Positions 1 through 8,000 of a DNA stretch of 22,706 nucleotides are shown piece by piece. Made by a program: the position numbers and the translations under genes. The notes beneath the pieces are model-generated. The model searched no databases, had not been told where the DNA came from, and saw only the letters and a list, made by a program, of their open reading frames with translations. The stretch's first letter is position 1; every line of letters begins with the position of its first letter. The stretch lies in the NCBI GenBank assembly GCA_025450155.1, contig JANWIB010000004.1, positions 1 through 22,706 of the forward strand, in the 5' to 3' direction. This DNA comes from Sphingobacteriaceae bacterium (GTDB taxonomy: Bacteria > Bacteroidota > Bacteroidia > Sphingobacteriales > Sphingobacteriaceae).

Positions 1-764
1 AACATCACATCGTTAATAAAATTATAACGGGCAATGGTTTCGGCCGCCTGCACTGTTTGTGAGTGAAAAGAAAACTCCTGCTCTAATTGTTCAATCCTAT
101 CACTTTGAGAGGGGCTTAGAAAATGTAAGTTTTCATGTTGATGTGCCAATTGCAAAGCCGTGTAGGGTTTATCAACCTGGAGTTCTTGTTTAATTTGCTG
201 AATCAGGCCCGGTGCTAAGGCTTCCACCTCAATGGTATCATTTTGCAGCGCAACCAGGGAAGTATAAGAAATGGCTTCTTTTAACTGATCTATATTTTCT
301 GCCTGCCGGGCACTTATGGGTACAATTTGAACGCCTAACCGTGCAGAAAGCGTATCTACATCAATTTCGGTACCTGCCTTGCGGGCAAGATCCATCATAT
401 TAAGTGCAATAATTACAGGGATTTTGAGATCAGCTACTTGCGTATACAGCAAGAGATTACGCTTCAAATTAGTAGCATCTGCTACAATAACTACCAGATT
501 TGGGTGAGAAGAATTGCTCTTATCGGCTAACACTTCTAATACAATGGTTTCATCCTTGCTTTTAGGATACAGACTATACGCTCCGGGAAGGTCTATGATT
601 TGGGCGTTTCTTCCGCCAGGGAGTTTGCAAGACCCCGTTTTTTTATCAACAGTTACGCCGGGGAAATTGCCTATCTTTTGATTAAGGCCGGTTAAAACAT
701 TAAAAAGTGTAGATTTTCCAGAATTGGGATTTCCAACAAGTGCTACTTTCAGATCAAAACTCAC
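1..764 (-). CDS. feoB: Ferrous iron transport protein B, N-terminal part (3' end outside window)
   Basis: FeoB is the inner-membrane Fe(II) permease; its cytosolic N-terminus is a G protein joined to a helical GDI-like region. Only about 254 codons are present and the frame stays open to base 1. In the translation I see G1 GNPNSGKST (residues 11-19), the switch region GVTV (36-39), G3 DLPG (58-61), G4 NMMD (122-125) and a G5-like ISA (about 150-152), so the GTPase looks intact. The transmembrane half is outside the window. I chose GTG at 764-762 because no ATG lies upstream of the G1 loop and it falls 6 nt after the feoA stop. Iron control would come from the promoter upstream of feoA. The identity is certain from the motifs and from the adjacent feoA; the start codon is less so. 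Confidence 0.95.
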   Translation of the reverse strand, partial: MSFDLKVALVGNPNSGKSTLFNVLTGLNQKIGNFPGVTVDKKTGSCKLPGGRNAQIIDLPGAYSLYPKSKDETIVLEVLADKSNSSHPNLVVIVADATNLKRNLLLYTQVADLKIPVIIALNMMDLARKAGTEIDVDTLSARLGVQIVPISARQAENIDQLKEAISYTSLVALQNDTIEVEALAPGLIQQIKQELQVDKPYTALQLAHQHENLHFLSPSQSDRIEQLEQEFSFHSQTVQAAETIARYNFINDVM

Positions 765-770
765 TTAAAA

Positions 771-986
771 CTATTGCAAAATAATAGTAGAAGCTTCCTG
801 CTTACGAAGGCTGAGCTGATAACCCGAAACGGTAATAGCCATTGGGTCTCCAAGCGGAGCTAAACGTTCTACCACAATCGACTCTCCCGGAAGGCAGCCC
901 ATCTCCATTAATTTTACTGACATTTCTAAATCAGTAAATTCTTTGATTATACCAGACTGACCGGGTTCAAGTTGCGAAAGCTTCAT
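771..986 (-). CDS. feoA: Ferrous iron transport protein A
   Basis: A 71-residue SH3-like FeoA protein, thought to bind FeoB at the cytosolic side and modulate Fe(II) uptake. The sequence shows the family pattern: an opening LSQLEPGQSG, a middle LMEMGCLPGESI (the usual L-x-x-MG-hhPG motif) and a C-terminal GYQLSLRKQEA (the usual G-x-x-hshR). Full length for a standalone FeoA; many Bacteroidota instead carry it fused to FeoB, but here the two are separate genes 6 nt apart. The ATG at 986-984 lies about 20 nt after a strong Bacteroidota-type promoter, giving a short leader with no clear Shine-Dalgarno sequence. It is the first gene of a feoAB operon. Confidence 0.95.
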   Translation of the reverse strand: MKLSQLEPGQSGIIKEFTDLEMSVKLMEMGCLPGESIVVERLAPLGDPMAITVSGYQLSLRKQEASTIILQ

Positions 987-1007
987 GTTTAAATCTTAAA
1001 ACTGAAA

Positions 1008-1039
1008 CAAAAGTATACCTTATTTAAATTAAATCCAAA
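1008..1039 (-). promoter_or_regulatory. Promoter of feoAB (Bacteroidota type)
   Basis: On the minus strand the sequence reads TTTG (1039-1036), a 20-nt spacer, then TACTTTTG (1015-1008). This matches the known Bacteroidota housekeeping consensus TTTG / 19-21 nt / TAnnTTTG at every fixed position. Transcription would start about 4 nt further on, leaving a leader of under 20 nt before the feoA ATG. Assignment is by match to consensus and position only. Confidence 0.8.
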
Positions 1040-1043
1040 TAAG
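1019..1043. promoter_or_regulatory. 25-bp palindrome over the feoAB promoter (candidate repressor operator)
   Basis: The 25 bases form an inverted repeat with perfect 7-bp arms (CTTATTT / AAATAAG); 10 of the 12 base pairs around the central A match. It covers the -33 element and most of the spacer of the feoAB promoter, where a bound repressor would block RNA polymerase. An iron-sensing repressor (Fur or DtxR family) is the obvious candidate from the gene it controls, but the sequence is not a textbook Fur box, and AT-rich DNA makes palindromes easily. Confidence 0.45.
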
Positions 1044-1060
1044 GTGATGAAAATCACTTT
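1041..1060. promoter_or_regulatory. Crp/Fnr-like palindrome upstream of the feoAB promoter
   Basis: This site contains GTGAT-N4-ATCAC, which is also GTGA-N6-TCAC, the core layout bound by Crp/Fnr-family activators. Outer bases extend the symmetry imperfectly. Its centre lies roughly 45-50 bp upstream of the predicted feoA start of transcription, a usual place for an activator. The same bases contain the stop codon of the small upstream lipoprotein gene and could also fold in RNA as a 5-bp hairpin followed by CUUAUUU, so a weak terminator is the alternative reading. Confidence 0.4.
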
Positions 1061-1200
1061 CCGCTTATTCCAGGGATTTTATGCGATATACCAGGCTTTG
1101 AAAAATGGGGGCAATTACAATCCTTTTTAAACACACTACATCCTGATAATCCAATACTTATAAAGTAAATCAACAAAAAGAATTTATATAAATTTCCCAT
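1054..1200 (-). CDS. Small predicted lipoprotein with CxCP motif, 48 aa (hypothetical)
   Basis: An open frame of 48 codons starts at ATG 1200-1198 and ends at TGA 1056-1054. Its first 20 residues are a hydrophobic signal sequence with one early Lys and a lipobox GLSGC, making Cys21 the predicted lipidated residue. The mature part is only 28 residues, with KKDCNCPHFSKPG (25-37) followed by a Gly/Ile/Lys tail; Cys28 and Cys30 form a CxCP motif. The start overlaps the end of the VanZ-like gene by 17 nt, which suggests translational coupling, and it would be the third gene of the gcvH operon. I do not recognise a characterised family. Similar tiny lipoproteins with a C-x-C-P core seem familiar to me from Bacteroidota, but I cannot verify that here. 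Signal peptide, lipobox and overlap together make chance unlikely. Confidence 0.72.
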   Translation of the reverse strand: MGNLYKFFLLIYFISIGLSGCSVFKKDCNCPHFSKPGISHKIPGISGK

Positions 1201-1579
1201 CGTAACGAGCCCTATGTAAAAAAATATAACTAAAAATTCCCATTCCTACCCCCGTCATGTCAGCAAAAAAATCCCACCAATCGGCCGAACGATAAGTAAA
1301 TACTTTTAGTTGAAGCAATTCAATACCACCGCCTAACAAAGTAGTAATTAAAAGAATTTTAAAAATGGTGAGTATACGATAAGAATAACTTTTTTGTTGC
1401 CTTATTTTACCGTACAAAAGCAGCACCGTGAGTACGAAGAAAAAACCAGTATGCACTAATTTATCAATTCCCTCAAAAACGGGTGCTCCTTTAAAAGAGG
1501 ATGGCGGAATATCGCATAATATCAATACCAATATCGCCCACAAAATGGCCAGATACTGGTATTTAAAGGTTCTCCACAT
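1184..1579 (-). CDS. VanZ-like family membrane protein
   Basis: A 131-residue protein with about four hydrophobic segments (near residues 8-25, 42-58, 68-88 and 107-122). It carries the VanZ-like signature: a Glu-Gln pair in GGIELLQ at the end of the third segment, then YRSADWWDFFADMTGVGMG, matching the usual Q-x-F-x-x-R-x-x-D-x-x-D-x-x-x-N-x-x-G layout with Thr in place of Asn. VanZ of Enterococcus contributes to teicoplanin resistance, but most relatives in Bacteroidota have no known role, so resistance should not be inferred. Its ATG overlaps the gcvH stop (TAATG), so translation is probably coupled; the downstream small lipoprotein gene overlaps its end in turn. Confidence 0.85.
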   Translation of the reverse strand: MWRTFKYQYLAILWAILVLILCDIPPSSFKGAPVFEGIDKLVHTGFFFVLTVLLLYGKIRQQKSYSYRILTIFKILLITTLLGGGIELLQLKVFTYRSADWWDFFADMTGVGMGIFSYIFLHRARYDGKFI

Positions 1580-1959
1580 TAGGCTCCAACCTGGCTCTTA
1601 TATTCGTTTGAAGACAATAACCCTTCTACAGACGCCGCGTTAGCTACAGAAATTTTCACCATCCAGCCATCACCATAAGGGTCCTGGTTAACTAATTCAG
1701 GGGTGGTATCTAATTTTTTATTAAATTCCAGGATAGTACCTGCAATTGGCATAAAAAGATCAGAAACCGTTTTTACAGCTTCAACTGTTCCAAAAACTTC
1801 ATTTTGAGCAACTTCTTTGCCCATAGTATTAATGTCAATATACACGATATCGCCCAATTCACGCTGTGCGAAATCGGTAATACCTATGTAAGCTTCGTTG
1901 CCTTCAATACGGATCCACTCGTGATCCTTAGTGTATTTTAATTCGGATGGAAAATTCAT
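1579..1959 (-). CDS. gcvH: Glycine cleavage system H protein
   Basis: GcvH is the lipoylated shuttle protein of the glycine cleavage complex, carrying the aminomethyl group from GcvP to GcvT and being reoxidised by the L protein. The 126-residue product starts MNFPSELKYTKDHEW, a normal GcvH opening, and has the lipoyl site VFGTVEAVKTVSDLF with Lys63 as the predicted attachment residue, then FMPIAG and GDGWMVKI in the C-terminal half. The frame is open for 15 more codons upstream, but a strong promoter sits inside that stretch and the shorter form matches family length, so ATG 1959-1957 is chosen. No gcvP or gcvT lies in the window; scattered gcv genes are common in this phylum. In Bacteroidota H protein can also support lipoate metabolism. 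Confidence 0.96.
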   Translation of the reverse strand: MNFPSELKYTKDHEWIRIEGNEAYIGITDFAQRELGDIVYIDINTMGKEVAQNEVFGTVEAVKTVSDLFMPIAGTILEFNKKLDTTPELVNQDPYGDGWMVKISVANAASVEGLLSSNEYKSQVGA

Positions 1960-1974
1960 ATGGTTTATTTTTTC

Positions 1975-2005
1975 CAAAAATACTGTTCGAAGCTTGAAAA
2001 GCAAA
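1975..2005 (-). promoter_or_regulatory. Promoter of the gcvH operon
   Basis: Minus-strand TTTG (2005-2002), 19-nt spacer, TATTTTTG (1982-1975): a full match to the Bacteroidota consensus. Transcription would begin about 12 nt before the gcvH ATG. It sits between sprA and gcvH, so gcvH, the VanZ-like gene and the small lipoprotein can be expressed apart from sprA. No clear hairpin terminator follows sprA. Confidence 0.75.
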
Positions 2006-2045
2006 TCAGAATTTACAGAAGATGAAAAGGGATGAGAATTACATT

Positions 2046-5000
2046 TTATTGCAAGGTAAACCTTAAACTAAATCCAAAATTGCTGAATGAGGTATTAAAG
2101 GTTTGTGAAGTATAGGGTTTGGTAATGGTACCATCATAAAACAACCGGAGATTAAATCGTTGATTGATGACGTAATCTACAGAGGGACGGATGGCAATTG
2201 TTTTGCTTCCGGAGGAAACTTCAGGGTCCTTGACATCTGCCCGATAAATGATAGTTTTACGATCGTTTATTGCAAAATCCATTTTAAAATTCATATCATT
2301 ATCCAATTTAAGACCCCTGAAAAGCCCGAAAGGAAAAGTGAAATTTGGTGTACGATAACCAAAGCCAAATACCAAAGCGGCATCTTGCTGATGGGCTAAC
2401 TGACTATTGGATAAACTCAAACTGAGCGAACGCGATTTACGATATTCGAAATTGGCGGTCATGTTATTTTTTAACCGCATATCCACGCCCAGCAAGGGCA
2501 CAAACTGCTCAAATAAAGTTACTTGAGCGAATTGATAAAAAGGTAAAAAGTTTCCGTTTGCATCCCTAATATTAACAAAGCCGTTTAGTTCCTGATATCT
2601 GGCTAACGAGTTAAAACCATTTACATTGTATGTAGCATTATAACCGTGATTTATATCAAAAGAAGCAAATATTTCACTGAGAAAATCAAACTTGCTTAGC
2701 CCATTATAGGTAACTCTCCAATTTGGAATAGGAATTTTTGGGAAGCGGTTCAGGCTAACACCATTTGCATTTTTACCCGTGTATGCGGCAAGAAATGAGG
2801 CAATGAGTACATCTTGCGAATTTTTTCCGTATCCATCAGAAAAACCTGCTGAACTACCATTGGAATTAGGATTTGAAGCGCCTAATCTCCTCGAAATAAT
2901 TTCTCTGTTGGCTTCAAACTGCCGGAATAAACTATTGCCATTACTAAATGCTGTTCTTAAAGAAAAATAAGACATGCTATAATCACCGGTTGTAATGGGG
3001 CTTTGATTTTCAAAAAAACGTCCAACTGTATCGAATTTAAACGTAGTTGAATAATTAAAACTCCGGCTACGCAGGGCAGTAAGATCTACGCGAAAATCCT
3101 TAATAGGCTCAATTGTACTGCGGATATTCATATCTTCTTTATAAGAAGTTGTGTACAGTTGATTTTGCAAACTGTCGGTTGTTATCCATCCGTTTTTGGC
3201 TGCCCGGGATCGGATATCGTTCTGGCTGCCCAAAATAAAACCCCAACCCGGAGCATTGGCGTCAAAATCATATCCCAAAACTTTGGTTTTGGGGAGATAG
3301 CCTGGAAGAAAAGTACCTTCGGTACGGGTATAAGCCCCATTTATATTTTTAAGGCTCGTTAATGCAAAAATGAAGAATCGTACAAAGTCACTGCCTTCTC
3401 CTTCCCTGGCTTTTCGAACAAAGTTCAACTTGTTAAACAATGCTGTAAAGTTTAACGTGGGGTTTAATTGGATGGTACGGGAGTTTTGTATGGTATTTCC
3501 AAAATCAATATCCGGATTTCTAAGTGTAAGCAACGGTTCTGTCTTCCAATCAAAGCGAGTACCATACCTGGCAATTACATTCACCCAGTTTAACCCCGGA
3601 ATTTTATTGATAGGTACTGTATAGTTTAAGTTCAATGTATGGCCATAATCGGTAGTACGACCTAATCGTTTTAGATTTTCCCATAATGTATCGCGAACTA
3701 AGCCATTTATACGCCCGTTTGGTTCATCAATAATGGAATAATTAGTCGCATTAAAATCCATCTGCAATGATTTAGAAAGATTCCAACTAATGCCATAGAG
3801 ACGGGACATCTGGAAATTCTTATTAAAATTCGTTTTAATGGGTATGAAATTATTCGGATCATTATCACGAAGTGTATTTTCAGAATACAAACGATCTACA
3901 TCAATCCGGAAATTAATCATAGAAGGGAGTAAACTGAAATTAAAGTCTTTCAACAGCGCTAAGGAGTTGGATTTAAAAATTTTATCGAACGGCTTGTAGT
4001 TTTTGGGTTGATTAGAATAACTGTATGCCAGCGAGGCTTTATAGTTTTTCTGTATCGAACGTTCTGTAATAAAATCACGGTGATTAAACTCATTGTAGGC
4101 ATACGTAGCGCTCCAGTTTTCAATGTCCCACATATGGGATTTTTTTTCCGGATTTACTTTTATTTTTCTAACGTTAGTAAAATTAATACTGCGTCGTGTG
4201 GTATAATCTTCCGCATTTCTAAGAATAGAGTCCTTCTGATATTTTGATGCTCCTTTTAAGGCATTTTTTAATTCAATATCCGGTGTACGCGGATCATATT
4301 GTGGTGTTCCAACCTGCGATGAATAATTAACAAATACCGGAATTTTTAAACCCGAACGTTCTGGTAAGAATTTTCCAAGTTCAATGCTGGAAGAGACATC
4401 AAATATTTTATCATCACTCCGGTTTCGTTCGCTAACCCGCTTATCAATAGAGCCAAATCCAATAGTGGTTCTACTACCGGCTACCGTTACATCAGCAAAA
4501 TCGGCAAGCCTGGCATTCATCCGGGCTGTAGCTGCCCACCCACCACGTTCGTCAAAATCTGTTAAACGCAACTCATTAAACCAAACCTGGCCGTTCTTAT
4601 CCAAACCATCATCTAACGCAGGATTTGCCGCATTTCTTAGCGGATTACGAACTCCGAGCATATATACACGTACTTTACTCATATCCGGTTGCCCCACAAC
4701 TGTGATGGTATTTTTACCATCTGAGTACTTGAACGGCACGGTAACAGGCCATGGATTTCCTGCAAGCAGGGCATTATTACGTGCTGACTTTGCCTGCTGG
4801 AGTTTACTCAACTCAATATCCAACTTATTATCTTGTGGCCAGATTACATTGGGATCGGTTGAGCCTGGATTAGTAATTTTTAGTGGTATTTCGTATTCGT
4901 AATAATTATCCTGATTATCTGTACCAATACGCACCATAGCTGAAATATCGTTATCCCTTAATTGTTCACCTTCGGCGTGAATAAACATTTCTAAGCGTTT

Positions 5001-8000
5001 ATAAGAACGAAAGTCATTGTTAGTTGTCCGGAAAGAAGAGCGGGCATATCCATCACGCAGGTTGGTTATGTTTACGGCAAGTGATTGCTCATTCTGGCGG
5101 GTGTCCCCACGGTAGTTACTGTAATCGCGTTCCCGTTCAATACCTGGAGGAACTACATAATGAATGGGTGTACGCCTTCCGTTTTCTTCGATATTAACGG
5201 TGGTAACATCAAGTGTAGAATTATCTAAGCCAGGATTAGTTCCTAAAGCGGGATCAGCCAAAACTTTTCCGGGATTATTTTCGGCGTTGTACCTCCGCCA
5301 CTCTCCTCTTATTAACTGCAATTTTGCCAAACGCATAATGGCCGTATCGGTGAAATTGGTAAGGAACATACGCATAAATCGTATCGATTTAAAATCTTCG
5401 ATATTGCCAACTTTTTGCTGATATTGGGCAATGGGTATTTTAAATTGATACCATTTTACTGTTTCTTTTTTTCCGTTGGGAAGCGATACCTGCGAAGTAA
5501 CCTGATCAGTAATAAAATTTTGTCCTACCACCATGTCCTGCGGACGAATGGATACCCGGTATTGATAGTATTCATCGGCAAGCGAGGAGTTATTATCCCG
5601 GTTTATATCTTCTCCATCAGGTAAGGAGGTAGAAGCTGAGTTTTCAATACCAGTTTCAGCTAAAGACTGCTCAGTAGTTTTAGAGTTCCCTTCTGTACCA
5701 TTATATCTTTGGTAACGCTTTAAAATACCAGCGTTGGCATTATCTAATACACTGCCCCGATAATACTGATAATCATCAGAAGCCGGGTCGTCGGTTAATT
5801 CAGCAGCTGCCTGGCTGTTTAACTGTGGGCGAGCCTGATTCAAAAAATCGGTAAAAAGTTGCCGTTCTTCTTCATCTCTTAATCCATCTAAACCCACATC
5901 CTGATATTTACGGGCGGCAGGATTATTATCAAAAGCCTGAATAACGGGTTGAAGTTTAGGAACTTTTCCCCAAGCGGTTTGGTCTATACGACTAACATCT
6001 GCATCGGGAGGTAATCCGTTTTCTAAAGACTTTCGTCCATCTTTTAAAATATCTTCCGAAATCGTTCCTAAATTAAAATACAAATCACCCCCGGGAGCAT
6101 TCGCTTTATAAATAAAGGGATCCATTACCCAAAACTCAATAAACTCTATATTCAACGCCTCAAAATCGTTACTCTCTAATTTTCTAAAAATACCTCCCCA
6201 ACGGCGTTGCATATTATTTAATGTTCCATCAGGATTTAAGCCGGTAGTAGTGAAATTGTACGGTCCACGAGCCATGGGATAATAGGCCAGGTCTAACGTG
6301 GAAAGTGGCATAACCTGCCCGGTAGTTGATTGTTTGAAAGGAAAGACTTCCTGTTCATCTACTCCCCGAACGTAATGATTTGACAGCTCCTTTTTATTCC
6401 CTTTAATATTTGAAGGTGTAAGAACGGAAGCTGTTCTGTTAAAAAATATAGGGTCTATATTATAGAATGCCAGCTTTGCCCGATTGTAACCATAAGAAAT
6501 ATCGTTGGTAAGTTGGGCTTCGGGAAACAACTGCGGTGTGCCTGATATCTGCCAGCCCACCGCACTTTTTAAATCAATAATAGAACGGCTTCCCTCAAAG
6601 TCGTCTAAATAACTAGTTCCATTACGACCACCTGCAAAAGTTAATGCCTTTGGATGTCCAGGGATGAGATTGGCAAATTCACCGGAAAAGGTAATACTTG
6701 AAGTTTCTTTGGTATTGATGAATGGAATTTTATCTACCAACCGGGTTAACCACCTGGAGGTGGAACTATAGTTGGCATCCACTCCCCAAATGGTGTTTGA
6801 AATAGGTTCCTCTCCGATATTGATTTTTTGAGTGAGTGGCTTTTCGGTAAGATTCATGATTGTACCACCCAGATTGAACTTATTATTTACCCGGTAATCG
6901 AACCGAGAACCAAACAAGGAACGTTGCTGCAGTCCATAAAGCTCGCTATTTTCAATCTTAATTTTAATAGGCTGGCCGGAGCTTAATAACGATTGATTAA
7001 GAATGCGTACACGGCCAATATTATAATCTACAGTAAAGTCAGCGCCTTCCTGTAAAGGTAATGTTCCTGCAGTAATCTGAACAGAGCCTGGAGGAACATT
7101 AATGGCATTTAATTGAAATTCATTACTTACTTCCGATTGGTACGTTCCTTTAATAAAATAGCGATTTAAGCGGGGAAAAAGCTGCTGTGCAATAACTTTT
7201 GTCGAATCGTATAGCGGCTGGTAAACATATTTCTGAATCAAATTTCCTTCGGTTGTGGCATTAAATTGGCGTGCCAGGTCTGACCCGAAAGGCTCAACTA
7301 CCGGGAAAGTAATGCGTCCATTTAACGGATCTATTGTTACTCCTTCAATAAAATCAAAGTAACCATCAGGCTCAAGGCTCCCAACCTGATTCAAATTATC
7401 GACATTCGTCATCTGCAGCCACAGCTTACCTGATGTATTTTGCCCCTCCGTAATCTGTGGTTTTTCCACCCCTGAATTTTCATCCAACCGGAAAATATTC
7501 AGGTTAAATCCATTCCGGTTAATCTGATATGCATTCAACGAATAAATATTTTTCATCATCAAATCCCAAGTAGGAAGATTGGTTTTTAATAGCTCGTTCT
7601 TTAACAGCTTTACATATAAAACCTGCGGATTATTCGGATCAACAGGAACATCAGCAGCGAATTCTCCTACCTGGTATTCTACCCCATTATAAGTATATCG
7701 GTACGCCACTGCTAAAACCTCGTCGGCATTGAGCGAAGAATTAAGCGAGATATATCCTAATCGGGGATTCAATGTTAATTCTTTATCAGTCAACTTACGG
7801 GCATAGGTAAGTTTTGCATAATTATCGGTCCTTCCGTTAGCCTGAAAAAATACATTTATTGAGTTGGAATTGGTCAACCTTGCGTCTGCGGGAAGAATCT
7901 GCAATAGGTTGTTGGATTGCTGTGGAAAGCCGGGACCGTTAAAAGCTCCAGGAAACTTGGAAAAAGCAGCTCCTCCTTGAATTAAAGCAGTATTATAAGG

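Noticed and set aside
4384..4902. 172-codon open frame on the plus strand
   Set aside because: Antisense shadow of sprA; no motif, signal or promoter.
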